Assembly: GCA_964564865.1 (NCBI GenBank)
Contig: CAZMDA010000004.1
Span: 1-64,000, forward strand
DNA length: 64,000 nt
Direction: 5' to 3'
Origin: RBG-16-66-20 sp964564865
GTDB lineage: Bacteria; Pseudomonadota; Gammaproteobacteria; Burkholderiales; SG8-39
The notes under the pieces are model-generated. The model saw nothing but the letters and a program-made list of their open reading frames with translations, did no database searches and was not told the DNA's origin. The position numbers and the translations under genes were made by a program. Each line of letters begins with the position of its first letter. Position 1 is the stretch's first letter. Shown here one piece after another: positions 33,498-41,942 of this stretch.

Positions 33498-34136
33498 TTA
33501 CTGTACGGCCCCAGCTCGCTTCAATAGCTCCACCAAGGTTTTGTCGTTCCGTGCCTGCGCAAGCCGGAGCGCCGTGGCACCGTCTGGCGACTGGATCCTG
33601 AAGTCCGCATCGTCCTGGAGCAAGACCCGCGCGGCATCGGTGTGACCATTGCGCGCCGCGAGCATCAGGGCGGTGTAGCCGTTGGGCGCCAGGGCGTCCT
33701 TGTCGGCCCCCTTGTCCAGGAGGAAGCGGACCAGCTGGTCGCGGCCCTCGAAGGCGGCGTAGTGGACCGGCGCCCAGCCGTCCTGCTTCACGGGGGCACC
33801 CCGTTCCACCAGGATCCTCGCGACGCCGAGATGCCCCTTGAGGCTGGCCATCATGAGGGCCGAATCCCCCTGCGGGCTGCGCCGGCCTATGTCAGCCCTG
33901 CGCTCGACCAGCAACGCGACCAGGCTCTCGTGGCCCAGCCGGGACGCGATCATGAGCGCCGTATGGCCGCCCTGGTCGGACGTGTTGGGGTCCATTCCCT
34001 TGGCGAGGAGCTCGGAGACTTGCCGGGCATCGCCAGCCTCCACGGCCCGGAGGAAAGCCTCGTAGGACTGCCCAATGGCAGCCCGTGATAACAGACTAAA
34101 TGTCAATATAACAATAAGTTGGAAAGCCAATTTCAT
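33498..34136 (-). CDS. Secreted ankyrin-repeat protein
   Basis: A 212-aa protein from ATG 34136 with a signal peptide (MKLAFQLIVILTFSLLSRAA, cleavage near AIGQS) and about five ankyrin repeats. Examples are GGHTALMIASRLGHESLV, GDSALMMASLKGHLGVA, WAPVHYAAFEGRDQLVR and GYTALMLAARNGHTDAA. It probably binds a protein partner in the periplasm; no catalytic motif. It lies 7 bp after holB on the same strand. The signal-peptide region is visibly more AT-rich than its surroundings. Confidence 0.88.
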   Translation of the reverse strand: MKLAFQLIVILTFSLLSRAAIGQSYEAFLRAVEAGDARQVSELLAKGMDPNTSDQGGHTALMIASRLGHESLVALLVERRADIGRRSPQGDSALMMASLKGHLGVARILVERGAPVKQDGWAPVHYAAFEGRDQLVRFLLDKGADKDALAPNGYTALMLAARNGHTDAARVLLQDDADFRIQSPDGATALRLAQARNDKTLVELLKRAGAVQ

Positions 34137-34143
34137 GTCAACT

Positions 34144-35136
34144 CTACGTTCTTGATGGCTTCCCAGGTAACGCCGCCAGCATCTCCGCGGCGAACAGCCT
34201 GGGGTTGAGCGGATGGCTGGCAAGCAGCCGATTCCGCCCCATCGCCCGCGCGAATGCGAGCCACTGGTACGGCTGGACGTCGCCGGAGGACTTGAGGCCG
34301 GGTAGAAACCTGGGGCGCCCCGCGAGGCCTTCAAAGGCACGGTCCAGGGCCATCTTCTGGAGCAGTTCGGCCAGGAGTTCCAGGGTTTCCCGGTCCGGCA
34401 CCAACGATGCCGTATCGAGGTCGCCCGCTTCCAGGGCGCGCAGCAGGCCCGAAACGGCCGCCGCCTGGTCGCCGCTGGCGATACCCAGGGCGCGGCGCGG
34501 CGCGCCGCCGGCAAACGCAAGCCAGCGTCGAGGCTCCTTGACGCCCTGTGCCGCCAGCCAGGCCTCCGCGGCGCCGGGGTCCGGGGGCGGGACCGGGACC
34601 GCAACGCAGCGGCTCCGGATGGTCGGCAGGAGCCGGGCGGGCCGATGTGACACCAGCAGGAAGATGGCGCCGGCCGGCGGTTCCTCAAGGCTTTTCAGCA
34701 ACGCGTTCGCGGCGGACGCGTTCATGTCCTCGGCCGGATGCACGATCGCGACGCGTCGCCCGCCGCGGTGCGAACCCACGTTCACGAAATCGGCCAGCGC
34801 GCGCACCTGCTCGACCTTGATCTCGGTGCTGGGCTTGGCGGTCTTCGCGGGCGGGGCCTCGTCCTTGTCGACCTGCGCCGCATACCGCCCGAATGCCTCC
34901 GGTTCGACATAGCGCACGTCGGGGTGGTTGGTGCCGCCGAACCAGCGGCAGGCCGGGCAGGTGCCGCAGGGCTCGGTGCCCTGCCCCGCGACTTCGCACA
35001 GCAGCAGCTGCGCGAAGCGCTCGGCGAGCGCCAGCTTGCCCACGCCATGCGCGCCATGGATCAGCAGCGCGTGCGGCAGGCGGGCACGCAGCGCGGCGAG
35101 CTGGCGCCAGACGCCGGGCTGGAGCTCGACGGTCAT
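34144..35136 (-). CDS. holB: DNA polymerase III subunit delta prime
   Basis: Clamp-loader subunit of the replicative polymerase. The 330-aa protein has the AAA+ fold: LLIHGAHGVGKLALAERFA at the P-loop position (degenerate, as expected for the non-hydrolysing delta prime), a zinc-binding segment CGTCPACRWF, VAIVHPAEDMNASAANALLKSLEEPP, and LLPTIRSRCV (sensor 1 region). tmk lies directly upstream, with a 4-bp gap, and mltG before that. The mltG-tmk-holB order is conserved. Confidence 0.95.
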   Translation of the reverse strand: MTVELQPGVWRQLAALRARLPHALLIHGAHGVGKLALAERFAQLLLCEVAGQGTEPCGTCPACRWFGGTNHPDVRYVEPEAFGRYAAQVDKDEAPPAKTAKPSTEIKVEQVRALADFVNVGSHRGGRRVAIVHPAEDMNASAANALLKSLEEPPAGAIFLLVSHRPARLLPTIRSRCVAVPVPPPDPGAAEAWLAAQGVKEPRRWLAFAGGAPRRALGIASGDQAAAVSGLLRALEAGDLDTASLVPDRETLELLAELLQKMALDRAFEGLAGRPRFLPGLKSSGDVQPYQWLAFARAMGRNRLLASHPLNPRLFAAEMLAALPGKPSRT

Positions 35137-35140
35137 CGGC

Positions 35141-35764
35141 TCACAGCCCGGCCAGCGCCGCCTCGACCTGCGGCGCCACCTTGTCGGGCGGCAGCGCGCC
35201 GTCGATCAGGCGGATCCTGCCCGGTTCCGCCGCCGCCAGCGCCCGGTAGGCGGCGCGCACGCGATCGAAGAACGCGCGCGATTCGTTCTCGAACCGGTCC
35301 GGGGCGCGGCCGGCGTCCTTCAGGCGCGAGCGGCTGACCTCGTAGCTGCAGTCGAACAGCAGCGTCCGGTCGGGCGCCAGCCCTGCATGCGCCTGCGCCG
35401 CCAGCGCGTGGATCAGGCTCGCGGCCACGCCCTTGCCGCCGCCCTGGTAGGCCAGCGTCGAGTCGGTGAAGCGGTCGCAGACCACCCAGGCGCCGCGCGC
35501 GAGCGCGGGACGGATCATTCGCGCGACGTGGTCCGCGCGCGCCGCGAACATCAGCAGGGTCTCGCTCACCGCGTCCATCGGCTCGGCCAGCACCAGCTCG
35601 CGCAGCTTTTCCGCGAGCGGCGTGCCGCCGGGCTCGCGCGTCAGCAGCACTTCATGGCCGCGCGCGCGCAGCGCCGACGCGATCGCGCCAAGGTGCGTGG
35701 ACTTGCCCGCGCCGTCCATGCCCTCGAGGGTGATGAACCTGCCTGTCGCGCTAGCGTCCGCCAT
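35141..35764 (-). CDS. tmk: Thymidylate kinase
   Basis: Phosphorylates dTMP to dTDP. The 207-aa protein begins with FITLEGMDGAGKSTH (P-loop near residue 17), then LTREPGGTPLAEKLRE, CDRFTDSTLAYQGGGKG (DR-Y type motif) and APDRTLLFDCS. ATG 35764 overlaps the mltG 3' end by 14 bp. Confidence 0.96.
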   Translation of the reverse strand: MADASATGRFITLEGMDGAGKSTHLGAIASALRARGHEVLLTREPGGTPLAEKLRELVLAEPMDAVSETLLMFAARADHVARMIRPALARGAWVVCDRFTDSTLAYQGGGKGVAASLIHALAAQAHAGLAPDRTLLFDCSYEVSRSRLKDAGRAPDRFENESRAFFDRVRAAYRALAAAEPGRIRLIDGALPPDKVAPQVEAALAGL

Positions 35765-36743
35765 TCAACTGGTATTTTCTCACGGCGCGATTGTGCTCCT
35801 CGAGGGTGCGGGAGAACTGGCTCGTGCCGTCGCCGCGCGCGACGTAGTACAGGGCGTCTGTTTTGGCCGGGCGCAGCGCGGCGCGCAGGGCACCCAGCCC
35901 CGCCGCCGCGATCGGCGTCGGCGGCAGCCCGGGCCGCATGTAGCTGTTGTATGGACCGTCGGTCTGCAGGTGGATCTTCCGCAGGTTGCCGTCGAAGGCT
36001 TCGCCCAGCCCATAGATCACCGTCGGGTCCACCTGCAGCAGCATCCCGATGCGCAGGCGGTTGACCAACGCGCCGGCGATGCGGTCGCGTTCCTCCGCGC
36101 GCCCGGTCTCCTTCTCGACGATGGAAGCCATGATGAGCGCCTCGTATGGCGACTTGTAGGGCACGCGCGGGTCCCGTGCTTCCCATTCGCGCGCGAGGTG
36201 GCGCTGCATGGCGTCGTAGGCGCGCCGCAGGATGCGCAGGTCGCTGCTGCCCTTGGCGAACAGGTAGGTATCCGGGAAGAACAGGCCCTCCGGGTGCGGT
36301 TCCGGCACCTGCAGGCGCGCGAGCACCTGTGCGTCGGGCAGGCCCTGGCTGTCGTGCCGGATGCTCGCGTGCGCGTCCAGTGCCGCGCGCAGCTGGCGGA
36401 AGGTCCAGCCCTCGATGAACTTCACCTCCGCCTGCGTGACGTCGCCCCGGGTCAGCTTGTCGAGCAGCTCCATGGGCGTCGGTGCGGACGCCAGCTCGTA
36501 GCTCCCGGCCTTGATGTCCGGGTCGCGGCCCAGCGCGCGCGCGAGCAGTTCGAACTGGATCCGCCCTGCCCCGATCCCGGCGTCCTCGATGCGCTGGGCG
36601 GCGGCGCGAAACCCCGCGCCCGGCGGGATGTCGAAGCTTGCCGGCAGGCTGGCGACCGGAACCGGCGTCGCCAGGTACCAATAGCCGTATCCCGCCGCGG
36701 CAAGCAGCGCGAGCAGGCATGCGAAGAGAAGGGTTTTGAGCAA
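35751..36743 (-). CDS. mltG: Endolytic murein transglycosylase MltG (YceG)
   Basis: Cleaves nascent peptidoglycan glycan strands and so limits their length. The 330-aa protein has an N-terminal membrane helix (LLFACLLALLAAAGYGYWYL), a LysM-like region (FDIPPGAGFRAAAQRI, KAGSYEL) and the YceG catalytic domain with LIMASIVEKETGRAEERD (catalytic Glu), NRLRIGMLLQVDPTVIYGL and PYNSYMRPGLPPTPI. Start appears to be TTG 36743. Divergent from ygfZ. First gene of mltG-tmk-holB. Confidence 0.93.
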   Translation of the reverse strand: MLKTLLFACLLALLAAAGYGYWYLATPVPVASLPASFDIPPGAGFRAAAQRIEDAGIGAGRIQFELLARALGRDPDIKAGSYELASAPTPMELLDKLTRGDVTQAEVKFIEGWTFRQLRAALDAHASIRHDSQGLPDAQVLARLQVPEPHPEGLFFPDTYLFAKGSSDLRILRRAYDAMQRHLAREWEARDPRVPYKSPYEALIMASIVEKETGRAEERDRIAGALVNRLRIGMLLQVDPTVIYGLGEAFDGNLRKIHLQTDGPYNSYMRPGLPPTPIAAAGLGALRAALRPAKTDALYYVARGDGTSQFSRTLEEHNRAVRKYQLNGGR

Positions 36744-36771
36744 CGGAACCTACTAAAATCGGCATTCTACG

Positions 36772-37635
36772 ATGCACACCACGGCACTCGGCGGTTTCGG
36801 ACTCCTGCGGGTGGAGGGCGCGGACGCGCGCGCCTTCCTGCACGGGCAGCTCACGGTGGACGTGGAGCAGCTCGCGGCCGACCGTGCGCGCCGCGCCGGC
36901 TGGTGTTCCGCCAAGGGTCGCCTGCTGGCGACGTTCCTGGTGGTGCCGGCCGACGGCGGGTTCCTGCTGCAGCTGTCCCGCGACCTGGCGGCGCCGGTGG
37001 CCAAGCGCCTCGCCATGTTCGTCCTGCGCGCGAAGGTCAAGGTGTCGGATGTCACGGAAACGTGGCCGCAGCACGGCCTCTGGGGCGACGGCGCGGCGGC
37101 CGCGCTCGAAGCGCTCGGCTTGCGGGCGCCGCAGGACGATCTCGGATTGGCTCAGGGCAACGGCCGGATCGCGGTGCGCCTCGGCGCCGAACGCTTTCTC
37201 GTGCTGGGCGGCGGCGAACTGGCCGCGGATGCCGCGGAGCAGGACTGGATGCTGGCGGAAATCCGCGCCGGCCTGCCGACGGTGACGCTGGCGACGCAGG
37301 ACCAGCTGGTGCCGCAGATGGCGAACTTCGAGCTGATCGGGGGCGTGGACTTCCGCAAGGGCTGCTATCCGGGACAGGAGATCGTGGCGCGCGCGCAGTA
37401 TCGCGGCGCGGTCAAGCGCCGCCTGTACCGGCTGCGCTCGGCCGCGCCGCTCGCGCCGGGCCAGGACCTGTTCGCGGATGACCAGCCTGGACAGGCCTCC
37501 GGCACCGTCGTCAACGCCGCCGCGGGCGAAGCCCTGGCGGTGCTGGCGATTGCCTCGGTCGAGGCGAAGGCGCCGATCCGGGCCGCGGCAGGCGGCGAAG
37601 CGCTCGAGATCCTGCCCCTGCCCTACACCCGGTGA
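36772..37635 (+). CDS. ygfZ: Folate-binding protein YgfZ
   Basis: Tetrahydrofolate-dependent protein for assembly or repair of iron-sulphur enzymes such as MiaB. The 287-aa protein carries the signature KGCYPGQEIVARAQYRG with the conserved Cys, plus LLRVEGADARAFLHGQLT at the N-terminus. It is GcvT-like. The ATG is 12 nt after a TAAAAT box (36754-36759) with no clear Shine-Dalgarno. It overlaps the next gene by 4 bp (GTGA). Confidence 0.93.
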   Translation: MHTTALGGFGLLRVEGADARAFLHGQLTVDVEQLAADRARRAGWCSAKGRLLATFLVVPADGGFLLQLSRDLAAPVAKRLAMFVLRAKVKVSDVTETWPQHGLWGDGAAAALEALGLRAPQDDLGLAQGNGRIAVRLGAERFLVLGGGELAADAAEQDWMLAEIRAGLPTVTLATQDQLVPQMANFELIGGVDFRKGCYPGQEIVARAQYRGAVKRRLYRLRSAAPLAPGQDLFADDQPGQASGTVVNAAAGEALAVLAIASVEAKAPIRAAAGGEALEILPLPYTR

Positions 37636-37889
37636 CCAGCTACTACGTGTACTACCGCGTCGATCCGGCGCGCGTGGAGGCGGTCCGGCACGCCGTCCGG
37701 GCGCTGTTCGACGCCATCGAGCGCGCGACCGGCGTGCGCGGCACCTGGATGCGCCGCCGCGACGAGGCGACCACGTTCATGGAAGTCTACGAAGGCGTCG
37801 CGGACGAGCGCGCCTTCGAGGCCGCGCTGGAGCGGGAATCCGCTGCGCTCGGCCTCGAGCGCAAGACCGAGCGATTCATATGTGCCTGA
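37632..37889 (+). CDS. DUF4936 family protein
   Basis: An 85-aa protein with a ferredoxin-like alpha/beta pattern (YYVYYRVDPARVEAVRHAV, FMEVYEGVADERAFEAALE, C-terminal ERFICA). DUF4936 proteins are small betaproteobacterial proteins of unknown function often next to ygfZ. GTG start overlaps the ygfZ stop, and its end overlaps the next gene by 10 bp. Confidence 0.85.
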   Translation: MTSYYVYYRVDPARVEAVRHAVRALFDAIERATGVRGTWMRRRDEATTFMEVYEGVADERAFEAALERESAALGLERKTERFICA

Positions 37890-38563
37890 TCCTGCTGGCG
37901 TGGCGCGTGCATCCGCGCCATCCGCTGGTGGTCGCCGCGAATCGCGACGAGTTTCATGCCCGCAGCGCAGACCGTGCGGGATTCTGGCGCGAGGCGCCGG
38001 ACATCCTCGCGGGGCGGGACCTCGAGGCCGGCGGCACCTGGATGGGGGTATCGCGCGACCGGCGGTTCGCCGCAGTGACCAACTACCGTGGCGGGCGCGA
38101 CGCCAATGCCGTCGAGTCCCGGGGTGCGCTGGTGACGCGCTTCCTGGCCGGCAGCGCCTCGCCGGCGGATTATGTCGCGTCCCTGGCCGGAAAGCTGGGC
38201 GACTACAGCGGATTCAACCTGCTTTTGTGCGACGGCAACGAACTCTGGTGGCTGTCCAACCGGGACGGCGGCTCGCGCCGGCTGGAGCCGGGGCTCTACG
38301 GCCTGGGCAATTTTCTGCTGGACACGCCGGAGGTGGACGAGCCCAAGGCGCGCTTCTCGCGGGCCCTGGAGCCCGCGGTCGCGATCGAGCCGCTGTTCGC
38401 CGTGCTTGCCGGGTCGCAGATCGTCGCGCCGCAGCACGGGACGCGGTGCTCGACGGTCCTGGTCTCTAGCGAGGACGGCACGATGGCCTACGCGGAGCGC
38501 GCGTTCGACGCGGCAGGCGCCGCGGAAGAAACGGTCCGCTACGAGTTCAGGCCGCGGGCTTGA
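37880..38563 (+). CDS. NRDE (TANGO2-like) family protein
   Basis: A 227-aa member of the NRDE/TANGO2 family. It starts with MCLILLAWRVHPRHPLVVAA and the name-giving ANRDEFHAR, followed by FWREAPDILAGRDLEAGGTW, VTNYRG and CSTVLVSSEDG. Cys2 could become an N-terminal nucleophile after removal of Met. A heme-handling role has been proposed for TANGO2 homologues; nothing here tests that. It overlaps DUF4936 and, by 17 bp at the 3' end, the convergent GNAT gene. Confidence 0.9.
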   Translation: MCLILLAWRVHPRHPLVVAANRDEFHARSADRAGFWREAPDILAGRDLEAGGTWMGVSRDRRFAAVTNYRGGRDANAVESRGALVTRFLAGSASPADYVASLAGKLGDYSGFNLLLCDGNELWWLSNRDGGSRRLEPGLYGLGNFLLDTPEVDEPKARFSRALEPAVAIEPLFAVLAGSQIVAPQHGTRCSTVLVSSEDGTMAYAERAFDAAGAAEETVRYEFRPRA

Positions 38564-38987
38564 CCGGCCCCAGCACGCGGCGCATGGCCTGGTGCAGGAT
38601 GCCGGCTTCCTGATACACCTTGCCTTCGGCGACGAACCCATGGCTGCGGTAGAACTCCGCCGCCTGCAATTGCGCCGACAGCACCACCTCGGCATGGCCT
38701 CGGCGCGCGGCCTCGGCCACCAGCGCCTCCAGGATCTCGGCCCCCACGCCCTGCCGGCGCCATTCCTTCACCACCGCCATGCGCCCGATGTGGCCGTCCG
38801 GGAGCAGGCGGCCGGTGCCGATGGCCTTGCCATCGGGGTCGAAGGCGATCGCATGCAGGCACTTCGCGTCGAGCTCGTCGAGCTCGATCCCCGGCGGCAC
38901 GTTCTGCTCGCCCACGAAGATGGCGAAGCGGATCGGGCCGGCGATCGGCTGCGCCTTGTCCCATTCCATCAGTTCGATCCGGAACAT
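38547..38987 (-). CDS. GNAT family N-acetyltransferase
   Basis: A 146-aa acetyltransferase of the ElaA/YjcF type from ATG 38987. It contains IRFAIFVGEQNVPPGIELDE, IGTGRLLPDGHIGRMAV, the acetyl-CoA loop RRQGVGAEILEAL and AAEFYRSHGFVAEGKVYQE. Substrate unknown. Divergent from the aldolase-SDR gene across 24 bp containing TATAAT. Confidence 0.9.
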   Translation of the reverse strand: MFRIELMEWDKAQPIAGPIRFAIFVGEQNVPPGIELDELDAKCLHAIAFDPDGKAIGTGRLLPDGHIGRMAVVKEWRRQGVGAEILEALVAEAARRGHAEVVLSAQLQAAEFYRSHGFVAEGKVYQEAGILHQAMRRVLGPVKPAA

Positions 38988-38997
38988 GAACCGAAAG

Positions 38998-39003
38998 TAT
39001 AAT
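38998..39003 (+). promoter_or_regulatory. -10 box TATAAT 8 nt before the aldolase-SDR ATG
   Basis: A consensus -10 followed by CCGCGCCC and the ATG at 39012. This is the same geometry as uvrC and predicts a leaderless or almost leaderless mRNA. No consensus -35 was found. Confidence 0.55.
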
Positions 39004-39011
39004 CCGCGCCC

Positions 39012-40982
39012 ATGAAAAGCCTGTGGCAGGACGCCGAGGCGGCGCAATTCGAAGGGCCGCTCGGCCTGCGGGTGTACACCTCGCGCCTGCTGGGCCGGGA
39101 CAAGTCACTGGTGCTCCACGGCGGCGGCAATACCTCGGTCAAGATCCGGGAGAAGAACCTCTTCGGCGAGGACGAGGACGTCCTGTACGTCAAGGGCAGC
39201 GGCTGGGACCTGGAGACCATCGAGCCGGCCGGGTTCGCGCCGGTGCAGCTGGACTACCTGCGGCGCCTGGCGACCCTGCCCGCCCTGTCCGACCCGCAGA
39301 TGGTCAACGAACTGGCCACCCACACGCTGCGAGCCGGCGCCCCCGCGCCGTCGGTGGAAACCATCCTGCACGCGAGCCTGCCGCACAAGTACGTGGACCA
39401 TACGCACGCCGACGCCGTGTTGTCGGTGTCGAACGCGCCGGACGGCGACAAGCGCATCCGCGACATCTACGGCGACAAGGTCGTGGTCATCCCGTACATC
39501 ATGGCCGGCTTCGACCTGGCGGCCTACTGCGCGCGGGAGTTCCCGAAGCAAAGGACGCGGAACACGGTCGGCATGGTCCTGTTGTCGCACGGCGTGTTCT
39601 CCTTTGCCGAGGACGCCCGTGAATCCTACGAGCTGATGATCGAGCTGGTGTCCATGGCCGAGCGCTACCTCACGGCGCAGAAGGCCTGGAACGTGGCGCT
39701 GCCGCCCGCGGTGCCGTCGCCGTTCCGGCGCGAGGAGGCGGCGAAGCTGCGCAGCGACGCGTCGAAGGCCGCCGGGTTCCCCCTGCTGTGCCGGTGCAAC
39801 GACGCGCCGAACTTCCTGGGCTTCGCGCGCCATCCGGAGGTCGCGCGCATTTCCCAGAGCGGCCCCGCGACCCCGGACCACGTCATCCGCACCAAGCCCG
39901 TTCCGATGCTCGGGCGGGACGTCGGGGCCTTCGGCGCCGCCTACCGCGAGTACTTCGAGCGCAACGCGAAGACGGCCAGGGAAAGGAAGACCATGCTCGA
40001 CCCGGCTCCGCGCATGGCGCTTGACCCGGAACTGGGGCTGGCCGCGTTCGGCCGCACGGCAAAGGATGTCGGCATCGTCGAGGACCTCTACGAGCACACC
40101 ATCGAGGTGATCCTGCGCGCGGAAGCGCTGGGCGGCTGGAAGGCGCTCGAGGACCGCCACACCTTCGACATCGAGTACTGGGACCTGGAGCAGGCGAAGC
40201 TGAAGAAGGCCGGCGCCCCGCCCGCCTTCGCGGGCGAGGTGGCGATCGTCACTGGCGCCGCCTCCGGGATCGGCAAGGCCTGCGCCGAGGCGCTGCTGCG
40301 CCGGGGCGCGGCGGTGGTCGGCCTGGACCGCAACCCGGCGATCACGGGCCTCTGGAAGCGGCCGGATTTCCTCGGCCTCGCCTGCGATCTCACCGACGCG
40401 AAGGCGGTGCATGCGGCGCTGGATGCGGCAGTCAAGCGCTTCGGCGGCGCCGACATGCTGGTGCTGAACGCCGGCATCTTCCCGGCCTCGCAGCCGGTGC
40501 AGGGTATCGAGCCGGACATGTGGAAGCGCGCCATGACGGTCAACGTCGAGGCGAACCTGGTCGTGATGCAGGCCTGCCATGCGCTGCTCAAGCTGGCGCC
40601 GCGCGGGGGGCGCATCGTGGTCATCGGCTCCAAGAACGTGCCGGCGCCCGGGCCGGGTGCGGGCGCCTATTCCGCATCGAAGGCGGCGATGAACCAGCTG
40701 GCGCGCGTCGCCGCGCTCGAGTGGGGCAAGGACGGGATCCGGATCAACACCATCCACCCCAACCAGGTGTTCGATACCGGCCTGTGGACCGAGGAAGTGC
40801 TCGCGTCTCGCGCCAAGGCCTACGGCATGACGGTCGAGCAGTACCGGAAGAACAACCTGCTGAAGACCGAGGTGACTTCGCGCGATGTCGCGGAGCTCGC
40901 CGCCGAGATGTGCGGCCCGCTGTTCTCGAAGACCACCGCGTCGCAGGTGCCGGTGGACGGCGGCAACGAGCGCGTGGTCTAG
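39012..40982 (+). CDS. Bifunctional class II aldolase / short-chain dehydrogenase
   Basis: A 656-aa fusion. The N-terminal half (about 1-400) is a class II aldolase: HGGGNTSVK, ETILHASLPHK and DHTHADAVL (metal His-x-His), and LLSHGVFSFAED. The C-terminal part (from about 408) is an SDR: IVTGAASGIGKA, NAGIFPASQ, catalytic YSASKAAMN, and VDGGNERVV. The family resembles the YuxG/RhaD-type rhamnulose-1-phosphate aldolase/alcohol dehydrogenase. Its stop (TAG) abuts the mtnA start with no gap, which suggests a sugar-phosphate from MtnA as aldolase substrate. Confidence 0.9.
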   Translation: MKSLWQDAEAAQFEGPLGLRVYTSRLLGRDKSLVLHGGGNTSVKIREKNLFGEDEDVLYVKGSGWDLETIEPAGFAPVQLDYLRRLATLPALSDPQMVNELATHTLRAGAPAPSVETILHASLPHKYVDHTHADAVLSVSNAPDGDKRIRDIYGDKVVVIPYIMAGFDLAAYCAREFPKQRTRNTVGMVLLSHGVFSFAEDARESYELMIELVSMAERYLTAQKAWNVALPPAVPSPFRREEAAKLRSDASKAAGFPLLCRCNDAPNFLGFARHPEVARISQSGPATPDHVIRTKPVPMLGRDVGAFGAAYREYFERNAKTARERKTMLDPAPRMALDPELGLAAFGRTAKDVGIVEDLYEHTIEVILRAEALGGWKALEDRHTFDIEYWDLEQAKLKKAGAPPAFAGEVAIVTGAASGIGKACAEALLRRGAAVVGLDRNPAITGLWKRPDFLGLACDLTDAKAVHAALDAAVKRFGGADMLVLNAGIFPASQPVQGIEPDMWKRAMTVNVEANLVVMQACHALLKLAPRGGRIVVIGSKNVPAPGPGAGAYSASKAAMNQLARVAALEWGKDGIRINTIHPNQVFDTGLWTEEVLASRAKAYGMTVEQYRKNNLLKTEVTSRDVAELAAEMCGPLFSKTTASQVPVDGGNERVV

Positions 40983-41942
40983 GTGGCGGTCGAGCCGATC
41001 CGCTGGCGGGGCGACCGGCTGGACCTGCTCGACCAGCGCCTGCTGCCGGGCGAAACGACCTACCTTTCCTGCCGCAGCGCTGCCGAGGTTGCCAACGCCA
41101 TCCGCGACATGGTGGTGCGCGGGGCGCCGGCGATCGGTTGCGCCGCCGCGTTTGGCGTCGTCCTGGGCGGCGGCACCGCCGAGGCGTATGCCCTGCTCGC
41201 CGCCAGCCGGCCCACGGCGGTCAACCTGTTCTGGGCGTTGGAACGCATGCGGCGCGCCGGCGGCGCCGAATCAGAGGCGCGCGCGATCTACGACGAGGAC
41301 ATCGCCGCCAACCGGGCCATGGGCGCGCATGGCGCCTCGCTGATCCCGCAGGGAGCGCGGATCCTGACCTACTGCAATACCGGTGCGCTGGCGACCGCCG
41401 GGCATGGCACCGCGCTGGGCGTGGTGCGCTCGGCGAGGGACAAGGGCGTCTCGGTGATCGCGTGCGAGACGCGGCCCTACCTGCAGGGCGCGCGGCTCAC
41501 CGCCTGGGAATGCGTGCAGGAAGGCATCCCCTGCACCCTGATCACCGACAACATGGCCGGCCACCTGATGAGCCGGGGCGAAGTGGACCTGGTGATCGTC
41601 GGCGCGGACCGGATCGCCGCCAATGGCGATGCGGCCAACAAGATCGGCACCTACCCGCTCTCGGTCCTCGCGCGGCGCCACGCCCTGCCCTTCTACGTTG
41701 CCGCGCCGCTCTCGACCTTCGACTTCTCGATCGCCGACGGCACGGCCATCGAGATCGAGGAGCGGCCGGCGGCCGAGGTCACGGGTTATCGGGGCGTGCG
41801 CTGGGCGCCGGAAGGCGTGCGCGTGCGCAATCCGGCGTTCGACGTCACGCCGGCGGAGCTGATTACCGCGCTGATTTGCGAAAAAGGCGTCATCGCCGGG
41901 CCGAACCGCGAGCGGCTGGCCCGGCTGGCGCTGCCGGGCTAG
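40983..41942 (+). CDS. mtnA: Methylthioribose-1-phosphate isomerase (eIF2B-related)
   Basis: Isomerises 5-methylthioribose 1-phosphate to the ribulose 1-phosphate in methionine salvage; some homologues act on 5-deoxyribose 1-phosphate. The 319-aa protein has MVVRGAPAIGCAAAFG, RILTYCNTGALATAGHGTALG (catalytic Cys), ACETRPYLQGARLTAWE, IVGADRIAANGDAANKIGTY (catalytic Asp) and PLSTFDF. GTG start directly follows the aldolase stop. No other mtn genes (mtnB-D) are in the window. Confidence 0.94.
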   Translation: MAVEPIRWRGDRLDLLDQRLLPGETTYLSCRSAAEVANAIRDMVVRGAPAIGCAAAFGVVLGGGTAEAYALLAASRPTAVNLFWALERMRRAGGAESEARAIYDEDIAANRAMGAHGASLIPQGARILTYCNTGALATAGHGTALGVVRSARDKGVSVIACETRPYLQGARLTAWECVQEGIPCTLITDNMAGHLMSRGEVDLVIVGADRIAANGDAANKIGTYPLSVLARRHALPFYVAAPLSTFDFSIADGTAIEIEERPAAEVTGYRGVRWAPEGVRVRNPAFDVTPAELITALICEKGVIAGPNRERLARLALPG

